Part shown: positions 16,189 to 25,062 of the stretch, piece after piece
Position numbering within the stretch: the stretch's first letter is position 1
How the letters are laid out: each line of letters begins with the position of its first letter
Assembly (NCBI RefSeq): GCF_002943565.1
Contig: NZ_PJCH01000015.1
Span: 558,001 to 622,000 of the forward strand
Length of the DNA stretch: 64,000 nt
Direction: 5' to 3'
Source: Hyphococcus luteus
GTDB taxonomy: Bacteria; Pseudomonadota; Alphaproteobacteria; Caulobacterales; Parvularculaceae
Program-made: the position numbers and the translations under genes
Notes under the pieces: generated by a model
Databases searched by the model: none
Told to the model about the DNA's origin: nothing
The model's input: the letters and a program-made list of their open reading frames with translations, nothing else

Positions 16189-18732
16189 TCAGAATTCACG
16201 CCCGATAGTGACACCAACGGTGCGCGGCCGGTTAATTGTCGTCCGCTCCAGGGTCAGAGGCGCGCCGCCGCGCAGTCCAAAGACTGTCGTTCTGTCGAGC
16301 TCGGTCCGCTCGTCGGTGAGATTGTCGACAAAAATTGCAACTGAATAAGGCCCGTGTTCAAGCCCGGCGCGCAAGCCCAGCAACACATAGCTCTCAAGAT
16401 CGCTGGAAGCCGGACCGAGAGAGCTTTGCCGCCCGCCGACATATTGCAGGTCGCCGCGAAGATAAGCGTTGCCGTTCCCGAAGACGGGCGCGCTCAGTTC
16501 GAAATTCATCGCCGAACTCCATTTCGGCGTGACCGGGACGCGTTGTCCGGGAAGCGCAAAAGCGGCGATAGAAGCCGGCACATCATCGAGAGACGCATCC
16601 GTGTAGGTGACCTGACCGCCAAGGGTAAGGTGTTCATTGGCGATAAAGCTCGTTTCAAGCTCCGCGCCTTTGCTGGTTGCGTCTCCGGCGTTCAGGAATC
16701 CGTCAAAACCGTCGCCGCGGCTGACATTGAGCTGAATGTCTTTCCAGTCGATGTAAAATATCGCTGCGGCGACCGTCAGCGCGTCGTCAAACGCCCGAAA
16801 CTTGGTTCCGACTTCATAATTCCAAAGACTGTCAGACCCATAGGTTGGCCCGACATCGATGGTGCAGCCGGCGAGCGGATCGCAGGGCGGAAGACCTGGA
16901 TTGACGCCGCCGATCCGGTAGCCTTGAGCGGCCTGAAAATAAACCAGCGCATCATCGGCCAATTCATACGACACGTTGACTTTGGGCGTTGTAGATTGTT
17001 CGCTAACGTCTCCAGACACCGCCGCCTGAAATAACAGACCGTCATTCACCGTAACATTGGCCCGATCAATGTCAGACACGCGCACGCCCGCTGTGATGTT
17101 TAGCCGGTCCGTCAAATCGTAACCGAGCTCAATGAAGCCTGCGAGTTGTTCAATATCGGATGCGCGATGGAGATAAAAAAGATTCGCAGCCGGATCCGAT
17201 GACGCCGGGACGCCAAGCGGATTTATAATCTGAAGAAAGTCGTCGCTGCGATCCAGGTAGAATCCGCCGATTAGCCAACTAAACGGGCCATCGCCGCTAG
17301 AAGCCAACCGAACTTCTTGGGAAATTGTTTCCCCTTCGTATAAGAGCGGCGACACGACGCGAGCAATGCCGAGGGCCTCCGTAAAGTAATCAATGTCATT
17401 CTGAAAAAATCGACTACGATCAAAATACGACGTGGCGGAAGTCAGTGTCGCAAATCCAAAATCATAATTAATTTTCAGATTTGCAATCTTAACTTCATCT
17501 TCAAAGGGCTGGTCAGAACTTTGTTGGATAACGAGAGCGGGAAATTCATCGGTTACCTGCTCATAAGCGCCGAATTTGCTTTTCTGGTAAATACCGGTGA
17601 GAACAATATCGATCTGTTCCGTAGGCTGAACGTGGAAAGCGGCGCGGCCGCCATATGATTTTTCATCGTTGATATTATCTTCAGCGCTTGAGCCGAGGCC
17701 GGAATAGCCATCGTCTAAAAAACCGCTGTTTTTAACGCCGAAACCGACAACTCTCAGAGCCGCCTTGTCGGAAAACGGCAGGTTAAGCCAACCGCTCACT
17801 TCACCGTTGCCGCCGCCTTTTTCGGTTCCCGAACCCGTGAGCTGTATTGCGCCCGAAACATCGTCAAATTCCGGCATGCGCGGCATGACCCGAAGCGTGC
17901 CGCCTAACGAACCGCTGCCGTAAACCGTCCCTTGCGGTCCGCGCAGCACCTCGATCCGGTCGATGTCGAAGAGTTTAAGATCAGGCTGCGACGCCGCTTC
18001 AGAGATCGGGACTTCATCAAAATAAACGCCGACGGTCGCTTCAGCGCCCTGGCCAATGTCCGCCCCCGTGGTCACGCCGCGAATAAAGACCTGCGAGCGG
18101 CCCGCGCCTGCGTCAATAAAGGAAACGCCGGCCAAGGTGCGTGCATAATCAGAGAAATTGACGGCCCCGAGTTTTTCAAGGTCGTCGCCGCTTAGCGCTT
18201 GAATGGCCAAAGGCACGTCAATCAGCCTTTCAGCGCGGCGCGTCGCGGTCACGATGATTGTATCGTCATCCGACGCGCCCGTCCCCTCAGCTTTGCCCTC
18301 TTGCGCATCGGCGCTTGCGCCAAACACAAACGCAGCTATGGACGCCAATAGAGACTTTTTCAGCTTGCTTCTCGTCATATTCCCCTCCGGGTGCGGCGCT
18401 TGCGCGCTATCAATGCGGGTGATCACAATCATCCCGCTTTCCGTGAGGCTGCTGACGAGTCCCGAGCCTTTGAGCATGACCTCCAAGGCTTCATTTAGCG
18501 TGTGCTTGCCCACGACGGGATGAATGCCCGCTGTCGACGCCAACTCATAGTCTACCCAGAGAGGAACACCTGTTTCTTCATGGAGCTCCTTTATCGCCTG
18601 ATCAAGAGTCCCGCCCTCGATACAAAGATCGTATCGATTTTCCGTCTCTTGCGCATGCGCATATCCCGTCGCCAGTACGATAATGGCGACTGAACAGATC
18701 AAAAATCTAATCCGCTCTTTTCCCCTCAGCAT
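16189..18732 (-). CDS. TonB-dependent receptor with STN signalling domain (FecA type)
   Basis: 847 residues. After a signal peptide (LICSVAIIVLATGYAHAQ) comes a secretin/TonB N-terminal STN domain (about 30-105) of the kind that contacts FecR. The plug begins with a TonB-box-like DTIIVTATRR (about 152), and the barrel ends VGVTIGREF. Known FecA-type receptors import iron chelates or other ligands and signal to a sigma factor, and fecR and fecI genes lie just upstream. A second signal peptide (KLKKSLLASIAAFVFGASADAQ region, from Met119) sits between the STN domain and plug, with its own strong Shine-Dalgarno site. The ligand is unknown. Confidence 0.92.
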   Translation of the reverse strand: MLRGKERIRFLICSVAIIVLATGYAHAQETENRYDLCIEGGTLDQAIKELHEETGVPLWVDYELASTAGIHPVVGKHTLNEALEVMLKGSGLVSSLTESGMIVITRIDSAQAPHPEGNMTRSKLKKSLLASIAAFVFGASADAQEGKAEGTGASDDDTIIVTATRRAERLIDVPLAIQALSGDDLEKLGAVNFSDYARTLAGVSFIDAGAGRSQVFIRGVTTGADIGQGAEATVGVYFDEVPISEAASQPDLKLFDIDRIEVLRGPQGTVYGSGSLGGTLRVMPRMPEFDDVSGAIQLTGSGTEKGGGNGEVSGWLNLPFSDKAALRVVGFGVKNSGFLDDGYSGLGSSAEDNINDEKSYGGRAAFHVQPTEQIDIVLTGIYQKSKFGAYEQVTDEFPALVIQQSSDQPFEDEVKIANLKINYDFGFATLTSATSYFDRSRFFQNDIDYFTEALGIARVVSPLLYEGETISQEVRLASSGDGPFSWLIGGFYLDRSDDFLQIINPLGVPASSDPAANLFYLHRASDIEQLAGFIELGYDLTDRLNITAGVRVSDIDRANVTVNDGLLFQAAVSGDVSEQSTTPKVNVSYELADDALVYFQAAQGYRIGGVNPGLPPCDPLAGCTIDVGPTYGSDSLWNYEVGTKFRAFDDALTVAAAIFYIDWKDIQLNVSRGDGFDGFLNAGDATSKGAELETSFIANEHLTLGGQVTYTDASLDDVPASIAAFALPGQRVPVTPKWSSAMNFELSAPVFGNGNAYLRGDLQYVGGRQSSLGPASSDLESYVLLGLRAGLEHGPYSVAIFVDNLTDERTELDRTTVFGLRGGAPLTLERTTINRPRTVGVTIGREF
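18376..18388 (-). promoter_or_regulatory. Internal ribosome binding site and start inside the receptor gene
   Basis: On the minus strand GGAGGGG (18388-18382) stands a few bases before an in-frame ATG (18378-18376, Met119). It is a better site than the one at the annotated start. Translation from here would give a 729-residue receptor that begins with its own signal peptide and lacks the STN domain. Use of this start is inferred. Confidence 0.55.
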
Positions 18733-18885
18733 CCTATGCTTGGCCCAGTGATCAGCACACTTGTTCGAACTTCACACCAGCCTCATTGAGGTTGACTAAT
18801 GGCGATGAAATCCCCGTAATAGTTTTTTCAAATAAGCGCATTTAAGCACAGTCCCTCTACGCGACGCATACCTCGACTAGCCCTT

Positions 18886-19923
18886 CTAATCCTCTTGAGT
18901 GAGGCGGACATGGCGCCCATCTATACGCTCGACCTTCACATTCGCTGAAAGCTTCAGCGCTTCCAGCATAGGTTCGATTTTGCCGACCTGATAATATGCG
19001 ACCACGCGGTGTTCTGCGAGCGAAGGGTCTGCAATCTCAATCGTAGCATCAGTGTAATGGCTTATTGCGGCGACAACCTCACTCAACGGCTCGCCGTGGA
19101 ATGCAAGGAGCCCGTCCTGCCAATCAAGTTGATGTTCGATTTCTTTTTCTGCGACATCTTTGATTTCTCTGACTTGCCGGTCATAGACAGCAGCCTGTCC
19201 GGCATCGACTTCCACGATGTCAGAATGCGGTTGTTTTTGGTTCTGGGCGGAAAGAATTCGACTAGCCCCCGCATAAAGAGGCTCCGAACTCAGCGCCACG
19301 CGTCCTTCGGAGACCAGGACATTCATCTCCGCACTGCTCACCCGCACCGAAAATGCAGTGCCCACGGCCGTGACAGTCCCTTTTTCTGTTTCCACAGAAA
19401 AAGGTTTTGTTGGATTCTTTGCGACCTCGAAATACGCCTCACCCTCCGTTAACCGGATGATCCTGGCTTTGGCTGTAAATTCAGCTTCAAGAGCGCTGTT
19501 TGTATTGAGAATGATTCTGGACCCATCGGGCAGGTCGATTGTTTGCTGCTCGCCCACGGCAGTTCGGTATGCCTGCTCAAATCCAGCGCCAGCGAATAGC
19601 GCCATATAGACGAATGCGCCGCAAGCGGCGAACGACGCGGCGATCATCGCCGGCGCGAAACGCCGCCAGCGGCGACTTCCCTCATGGGACGCCGCGTTCG
19701 TTCCCGCCAGATCGTTGAACAAATCCAGGTCCGCTGTGCCAGCCCAAAAATCCTTGAACCGCTCTGCGGCTTCGCGATGTTGCGCGCTCTGATTTCGCCA
19801 TTGCTCGAATTCAAGAAACAAATCCGCTGGAACATCCTCCCGATCGAGCCTCACCGCCCATAAGGCGGCTTCACGCTCAATTTCCTGAAACCGCGGCAAG
19901 AGTGTTATATTTGTATTGTTCAT
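18886..19923 (-). CDS. fecR: FecR-family anti-sigma regulator
   Basis: 345 residues. The cytoplasmic N-terminal part (about 1-75) has the DUF4880-type pattern ending WRNQSAQHREAAERF. A membrane span lies near residues 95-117 (MIAASFAACGAFVYMALF). A periplasmic FecR domain (about 125-235) includes LPDGSRIILNTNSALE and VTAVGTAFSVR. The C-terminus is an STN-like contact region. Known FecR proteins relay receptor occupancy to an ECF sigma factor across the inner membrane. The gene lies between the sigma factor (10 bases upstream) and the STN receptor (153 bases downstream). Confidence 0.93.
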   Translation of the reverse strand: MNNTNITLLPRFQEIEREAALWAVRLDREDVPADLFLEFEQWRNQSAQHREAAERFKDFWAGTADLDLFNDLAGTNAASHEGSRRWRRFAPAMIAASFAACGAFVYMALFAGAGFEQAYRTAVGEQQTIDLPDGSRIILNTNSALEAEFTAKARIIRLTEGEAYFEVAKNPTKPFSVETEKGTVTAVGTAFSVRVSSAEMNVLVSEGRVALSSEPLYAGASRILSAQNQKQPHSDIVEVDAGQAAVYDRQVREIKDVAEKEIEHQLDWQDGLLAFHGEPLSEVVAAISHYTDATIEIADPSLAEHRVVAYYQVGKIEPMLEALKLSANVKVERIDGRHVRLTQED

Positions 19924-19933
19924 GACGCTTGCC

Positions 19934-20521
19934 TCATTTCTTATCCGATTTTGTGGCGACTCGTCGCGACGCCACTTTCATGCGGATTATTTTTTTTGCG
20001 CCAAAGTCGGCGGGGTCCAGGCCCTTCCCTCTGATGTAGGCGTAACAATCGACGATGGCCTTCGCCAGACGCTTTTCAATCGCGCTGACCGAGAGATCCA
20101 GACGCATCGCTATTTTCGGCACGGTCAGCCCTTCGATCCTGCGCATGATCAACGTTTCACGCAATTCCGGCGAGAGGCTTTCCAGCGCCTCAGCAAATAC
20201 CGCGAGGCGCTGTCGCGCATCGAGGTGATCTTCCTGAGAAACCTGCCCATCATCAGCAAAGACTTCCATCTCGCTTAACTCCCCAACGAATTGGGTTGTG
20301 GAGTTTTCTTTTCGAATGGCGCGGCTGATTGAGAGGTTCTTCGCTATTCTGTACAGAAATTTCTCAGGCTGCCTGATTTCCGCCTTCAACTCCGCCGCAT
20401 AGGCGCGCAGGAACGTCTCCTGGACAAGCTCTTCGATATCCGACGGATTAGACCTGTACTTGCCCACAATCCTGCGGATCACTGGCTTGTGTTTCAGAAA
20501 TGCTTTGAAAACCTGGGACAT
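19934..20521 (-). CDS. fecI: FecI-like ECF sigma factor
   Basis: 195 residues with sigma-70 region 2 (EELVQETFLRAYAAE...FLYRIAKN, about 30-75) and region 4 (LSPELRETLIMRRIEGLTVPKIA...SAIEKRLAKA, about 120-175), and no extra domains. It is the likely sigma factor activated through FecR by the downstream receptor. The C-terminal tail is Lys/Arg-rich. Its promoter would lie in the long region to the right, where no recognisable ECF promoter could be assigned by eye. Confidence 0.92.
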   Translation of the reverse strand: MSQVFKAFLKHKPVIRRIVGKYRSNPSDIEELVQETFLRAYAAELKAEIRQPEKFLYRIAKNLSISRAIRKENSTTQFVGELSEMEVFADDGQVSQEDHLDARQRLAVFAEALESLSPELRETLIMRRIEGLTVPKIAMRLDLSVSAIEKRLAKAIVDCYAYIRGKGLDPADFGAKKIIRMKVASRRVATKSDKK

Positions 20522-20903
20522 AGGCAGTTTAAGGACCTTACAATTTGCAAAAACTACGCCTCCTGAAATGGCCGGTCAAACAGGCAAAGACGTATTTTAA
20601 GCGCCGGAAAAGATTATTTCAGATTCTGCTACGGGTTTGACGACGCCATCGGTCCATATGTTTTATGAGCACGCGCAATCGAAACATGCTCCGAGCTCGG
20701 AAAATTCCGTAATTTCGAACATCGGCGCCCCAGCGCAAGGCAAAATGTCCGTAAAATGACGGCGCCTTAAGTCACGGGCATCGAACGAAAAAGCCAAAAA
20801 TCCCACAACAATGTAAAAAACAGGGCCGGTAAATCCGTTGCCATGCGTCTTCATCATAGGAAGCACGCTACCATGCCTTCAATCGAGACGCCGAACGCTG
20901 ACG

Positions 20904-20993
20904 AAGCTGAAGGAGAAGGAAAACCTCACGCCTGCAGCCACAGCGCAAATGATGGCGCAGGAACTGATAAGCGAACGCCCGCTTAAAGACTAA
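20904..20993 (+). pseudogene. Relic of an amino-acid dehydrogenase C-terminus
   Basis: Reads KEKENLTPAATAQMMAQELI...ERPLKD and then a TAA at 20991-20993. The intact dehydrogenase ends SEKENRTPEAIAQMIAQELI...QPLEEYA. The match is strong over about 27 codons and fades leftward, so this is the tail of a lost paralogue. Confidence 0.75.
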
Positions 20994-21033
20994 GCAAAGC
21001 ACTGCGCCGCTATTGCGCCGCCGCGCATTTATT

Positions 21034-21069
21034 TTACTGATTAATCGCGAAAAGCCCGGACGAAATGCA
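21034..21069 (-). pseudogene. Relic of a serine hydrolase C-terminus
   Basis: On the minus strand it encodes CISSGLFAINQ and a stop. The intact hydrolase at 22435 ends RMSSGLFAINQ and a stop. The spacing from the dehydrogenase relic (40 bases between stops) resembles the intact pair (51 bases), so both relics come from one duplicated segment. Confidence 0.75.
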
Positions 21070-21315
21070 GCGTTCAATGGCCTCAAGTTATGTGATGACG
21101 GATACACGCAGTGTGCTCAAACTTTTTAAGTTATGACTTCCGGGAAACCCCGCGCCACGAGATGCGAGCGCCTTCAACATCGTATCCTCCTCGCCAGTCA
21201 GCAAAGACCTAGCCTGAGCCCTCCTCCTTCCATAAAATTTCTTATAAAGACAAACTTTCCATAATAGATACTTCTGCATATCTTGAGATTAAAACTTCAA
21301 GGCAGGACAGAAATC

Positions 21316-22383
21316 ATGGGCGTTTGGCAATCGGAAGAGTTCGACAAGCACGAACAAGTTTGTTTCTTTTCAGATGAAGCGACCAATTTGCGCGCGATCG
21401 TCGCGATCCACTCAACTACCCGCGGGCCCGCCGCCGGGGGAACACGTTTCAAGTCATACGCTTCCGACGATATGGCGCTTGACGACGCGCTGCGACTGTC
21501 ACGGGCGATGTCCTATAAATCCGCGCTGGCGGGCCTGCCTGTTGGCGGCGGCAAGGCGGTGATCATCGGCGATCCCAGGGAACTCAAATCCCGAGAGCTG
21601 CTCTTAGCGTTCGGCCGCTTCATCGACCGTATCGGTAATGTCTTTGCAACGGGCGAGGATGTCGGCTTTTCCGTCGCTGATGTCGAGACAATGTTCGAAG
21701 TGACCCCTTATGTCGGCGGGATGTCAAAGGGCGCCGGCGATCCATCGATCCACACCGCCACAGGCGTCCTGCACGGGCTGCGCGCTGTGGCGGAGTTTCG
21801 TCTAGGCCGCAAAAGCTTCGAAGGAGTGAAAGTCGCGGTCCAGGGCCTTGGCTCGGTCGGCTGGCGGGTCGCCCGACAACTGCATGAAGCGGGGGCTGAA
21901 TTGATTGTCGCCGATATTGACCCCGAAAAAGTCACGAAGGCGCAAAATGATTTCCACGCCCTGACGATGGAGACTGACGAAATTCACGCAGCGCAAGCGG
22001 ACATCTTTTGCCCTTGCGCTTTGGGCGGCGTCATCACCATGACGACCGCGCCCCAAATTCGCGCGCATGCAGTCGCAGGCGCGGCGAACAACCAGCTCGC
22101 GTCCCCGGAAGCCGGCGCTATGCTCGCGCAACGCAATATCTTGTTCGCCCCGGACTATGTTATCAACGCAGGCGGGGTCATCAGCGGGGTCGAGGCAATG
22201 CAAAATATGCCAGGCCGAAAAAAGATCGACATGGCGCCCTTGGAAGACTTGCTTGAGAGCATCTACGGGCGCCTTCTGGAAATTTTCGTCAGATCAGAAA
22301 AGGAAAACCGAACGCCCGAAGCGATAGCGCAAATGATCGCGCAGGAGCTGATCCGCGAACAACCGCTTGAGGAATATGCATAA
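21316..22383 (+). CDS. Leu/Val/Phe/Glu-type amino-acid dehydrogenase
   Basis: 355 residues from ATG 21316 (GGCAGGA about 9 bases upstream). NAD-dependent oxidative deamination of a branched-chain or aromatic amino acid is expected. The N-terminal substrate domain has TTRGPAAGGTRF and the catalytic-lysine segment LPVGGGKAVI (about 80). The Rossmann part has GLGSVGW near residue 190. Length and motifs fit leucine/phenylalanine dehydrogenases more than hexameric glutamate dehydrogenase, but the exact substrate is open. It is convergent with the serine hydrolase 51 bases downstream. A decayed copy of its last 27 or so codons lies about 1.4 kb upstream. Confidence 0.88.
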   Translation: MGVWQSEEFDKHEQVCFFSDEATNLRAIVAIHSTTRGPAAGGTRFKSYASDDMALDDALRLSRAMSYKSALAGLPVGGGKAVIIGDPRELKSRELLLAFGRFIDRIGNVFATGEDVGFSVADVETMFEVTPYVGGMSKGAGDPSIHTATGVLHGLRAVAEFRLGRKSFEGVKVAVQGLGSVGWRVARQLHEAGAELIVADIDPEKVTKAQNDFHALTMETDEIHAAQADIFCPCALGGVITMTTAPQIRAHAVAGAANNQLASPEAGAMLAQRNILFAPDYVINAGGVISGVEAMQNMPGRKKIDMAPLEDLLESIYGRLLEIFVRSEKENRTPEAIAQMIAQELIREQPLEEYA

Positions 22384-22434
22384 CAAAATACTGCGCCGCC
22401 ATTGCTCCGGCCGCAGCGCTGACGCGCATCCATT

Positions 22435-23484
22435 TTACTGATTGATCGCGAAAAGCCCTGACGACATGCGGAATACGTCATTGCTGGTGTTGTTGGTGAA
22501 AACCGCAATCAGCAGATCGTCATCACGGCTATAAATGAAATGACTCCGGAACCCGACGATATAGCCTTCATGCATGATCAAATCGCCGCTGAGCGTAAGG
22601 CCAAACCCATAGGACGCCTCGCCTCGCAGTCCCTGATCCGGCCATAGATATGACACAGGCGGAATAGACGGCTGCATCATCCGCTCAAGCGACGCCGCGG
22701 ACAGCTTTGGATGAGACATATCCCGATAGACGGAAATCCATTTGATGAAGTCACTGAGCGTCGTTGCAAGCCCGCCATCAGGCGGCGTGACAGGCAGCGA
22801 CAGAATATCGTCTTTGACATGCCGGCCTTTTTCTTCATCCCATCGAAGGCCGGCCGCTTCGCCGGGCCTTGGCTCATGCCCTTCCACATGAATGCGCGAA
22901 TTTGTCATGCCGGCCGGATCAAGCACATTGTCTTGAATGAAGGCGGCATATGGCTGGCCTGACTGCTCCTGGAGGATTTCGCCGAGAAGCGTGAAGCCTA
23001 TGTTAGAATAGTAAAAATCCGAGCCGGGCTCGAATTGCAGGTCCTTGTCCATCGCTTCGCGGATCATGCCGTCAACGGTGTCGCCGAACGCCCAGCCGTC
23101 GACCACGTCATAATAGTCTCGGGTTTCCGCATAATCCGGCACGCCGCTTGTATGTGACAGTAGATGACGGACCTTAACGGATGACCATTTTTCGGAGCGA
23201 TATCGCTCGGGGAGATAGTCGTTAATTGATCCCTCGAGATCGATCATGCCTTGTTCGACCAATTGCATGACCGCCGCGGCGGTGAACTCTTTCGTCATGG
23301 AAGCCACATGGAAGATAGTGTCCAGCCTGTTCGACGCATCCAACGTGGCGGGCCCATAGGCCCGCGCATGGACGATATCGTCGCCGCGCATAACGAGAGC
23401 CGCTCCGGAAAAATGCTCCTCAACAACCATCTGCTGCAGAAATTGCTCTGAAGCTTGATCAATTATTTCGGCACCTAGGTCCAT
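22435..23484 (-). CDS. Serine hydrolase, class C beta-lactamase/esterase family
   Basis: 349 residues from ATG 23484 (a TTG two codons earlier is possible). Family motifs are SxxK as SMTK near residue 63, YxN as YSN near 148 and, in place of KTG, HEG near 303. No signal peptide is visible, so it is probably cytoplasmic. Such proteins are usually esterases or D-aminopeptidases rather than resistance enzymes; the substrate is unknown. It is convergent with the dehydrogenase and may have been duplicated with it. Confidence 0.87.
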   Translation of the reverse strand: MDLGAEIIDQASEQFLQQMVVEEHFSGAALVMRGDDIVHARAYGPATLDASNRLDTIFHVASMTKEFTAAAVMQLVEQGMIDLEGSINDYLPERYRSEKWSSVKVRHLLSHTSGVPDYAETRDYYDVVDGWAFGDTVDGMIREAMDKDLQFEPGSDFYYSNIGFTLLGEILQEQSGQPYAAFIQDNVLDPAGMTNSRIHVEGHEPRPGEAAGLRWDEEKGRHVKDDILSLPVTPPDGGLATTLSDFIKWISVYRDMSHPKLSAASLERMMQPSIPPVSYLWPDQGLRGEASYGFGLTLSGDLIMHEGYIVGFRSHFIYSRDDDLLIAVFTNNTSNDVFRMSSGLFAINQ

Positions 23485-23658
23485 CGCCAAAACTGTTCCT
23501 GATCGACCGCTTTTGCGTGATCGCTTGGCATCTTGCGGAAAGAGTTCGGTTTCTCATTCTCTTGCCGCACAATGTCCTGCGGACTTGATCACTTAGCTTT
23601 TCCAAGTGTTTTTCGCGCTTTAGCCTTCAATCAGCGGACATTAATATTTTGACCATCA

Positions 23659-25005
23659 TTATATCGAGCCGGACAGAGCCGATAAAATTGAGTCGCGAAA
23701 TGCGAGCGCCACCGGCGCCGTAAGCGCTCCGGATGTCGTATTCATCCGGTCGCCGATCACATGATGAAAGCGATGGGCTCCAAAAGCGCCCATGAGATTT
23801 TCATAGCCGGCGTTATGAATTTCCTTCAGATCGCCTGCAACCGTTTCCGGCGTCAACGCATAGGCCTGTTCCAATCCCGAGAGGCCCTTCATATGCGGCG
23901 CAACCGCCTGGTTTAGCGGTGGCGCCGCAAGCAGAAAGCGTTGCGGATCGGCGCTTTGCAGCGGCAGAAGGCCAATATCCGTTTCGTGCCAGTTTCGCGC
24001 CGCGATGCCTGCGCCGAGATGAAGCCAAAGCGCGACGTTTTCGTTCGGCGGGGCTTTTGTCTCAATAAAAATCCGTGCGCCGAGTCCCTCCAGTTCGTGA
24101 CCGCTGAGGCCCGCAAGAAGGATCGATTTCTGCGGAAAGGTTTTTGCAAGCCAAGGGGCGAGCGCACGCATGATGGCGATCCCCGGCCCTCTTTCTCCGG
24201 CGCAATGAGTCCATCCGCTGACAGGCGTTGTCACGATAATCGTTTGCGCGCCGCCTTCGCGGCGGGCGATCACGTTGTGCGCTGTACGCATCGGTTTCGC
24301 CGGCGGCATGGCGAGACGCACGGACCGTCCGCTTTCCGCGATGCGTTTCAAAAGCGCGCTCTGCCCGGGGGCCGCAATCGCCGTCACGGGATATGGACGC
24401 TCAGGATCGATATTGAGGAAAACACCTTCCCCCGTTGGTCCTGGGGTTACGATGATGAGGGCTTTCGCATCTTCGGCGAGGGCCAGGTCGGCGAGTTTTC
24501 GGAAGGGTTTCGTTTCATAGCTCGACGCGCGCATATAAGGCGCCTCGGCAAGGAGTATGGCGCCCTTTGCCTTGCACACCGGTCCGTTTTCATCGGTCAG
24601 AACGAGCGGCGCTTGCGCGACTGCATTCGCCGCCGCCGGAAAAGGCGGCTGCGCCAGCAGTGTCGCCGTCTCGCCGCCGGCTTCAAGCTCCGCATAGAGC
24701 ACATCGTTATCGGGAACCTCGAAGGGTTGAAATTCGATTTCATAGCCGAGAGCGCGCCAGTCTTTCGCCAGCCATTCGACGGTGTCGCGATCGGCCTGCG
24801 ATCCAGACCGGTGAATGCCGAACCCGTCATAGGTTTCGAGATCCGCCTGCAGGCGCGAGACCGAAAATTCGTTATCGGGTTCTGCATCGCTGAGAGAACT
24901 TGAACGAAACAATCCTTGCGGCATGACGGACGCGCAACCGGGCGTCGCCGCCGCGCCGGCGGCCATCGCCAACAGGGAGCGTCGCGACGGGCGAATCACG
25001 CTCAC
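23659..25005 (-). CDS. Tat-exported M28-like peptidase homologue
   Basis: 448 residues from GTG 25005, with AAGGAAGG just upstream; a TTG at 25035 is an alternative. The N-terminus has a twin-arginine-like signal (SRRSLLAMAAGAAATPGC) with a possible lipid-attachment cysteine. A PA-like insert (about 120-240) and an M28-type C-terminal domain can be traced (TTPVSGWTHCAGERGPG, then LAGLSGHELEGLG). The usual zinc-binding HxD and aspartate positions are not evident here, so catalysis is doubtful. It follows the sulfatase gene closely and is probably co-transcribed with it. Confidence 0.75.
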   Translation of the reverse strand: MSVIRPSRRSLLAMAAGAAATPGCASVMPQGLFRSSSLSDAEPDNEFSVSRLQADLETYDGFGIHRSGSQADRDTVEWLAKDWRALGYEIEFQPFEVPDNDVLYAELEAGGETATLLAQPPFPAAANAVAQAPLVLTDENGPVCKAKGAILLAEAPYMRASSYETKPFRKLADLALAEDAKALIIVTPGPTGEGVFLNIDPERPYPVTAIAAPGQSALLKRIAESGRSVRLAMPPAKPMRTAHNVIARREGGAQTIIVTTPVSGWTHCAGERGPGIAIMRALAPWLAKTFPQKSILLAGLSGHELEGLGARIFIETKAPPNENVALWLHLGAGIAARNWHETDIGLLPLQSADPQRFLLAAPPLNQAVAPHMKGLSGLEQAYALTPETVAGDLKEIHNAGYENLMGAFGAHRFHHVIGDRMNTTSGALTAPVALAFRDSILSALSGSI

Positions 25006-25062
25006 AACCGCGCCTTCCTTTGCGCGCGAAGGCAAAGGGACTTCAGGGCGCTTCCGCCCGGC

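Larger units (their letters stand above)
20522..21315. other. 794-base region without an intact gene
   Basis: The left part (20522-20870) must hold the fecI promoter and shows no convincing coding signal. The middle (about 20870-21070) is a decayed copy of the junction between the amino-acid dehydrogenase and serine hydrolase genes found intact at 22290-22475. The right part (21070-21315) is more AT-rich near 21230-21290 and probably carries the dehydrogenase promoter. No RNA gene was recognised. Confidence 0.6.
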
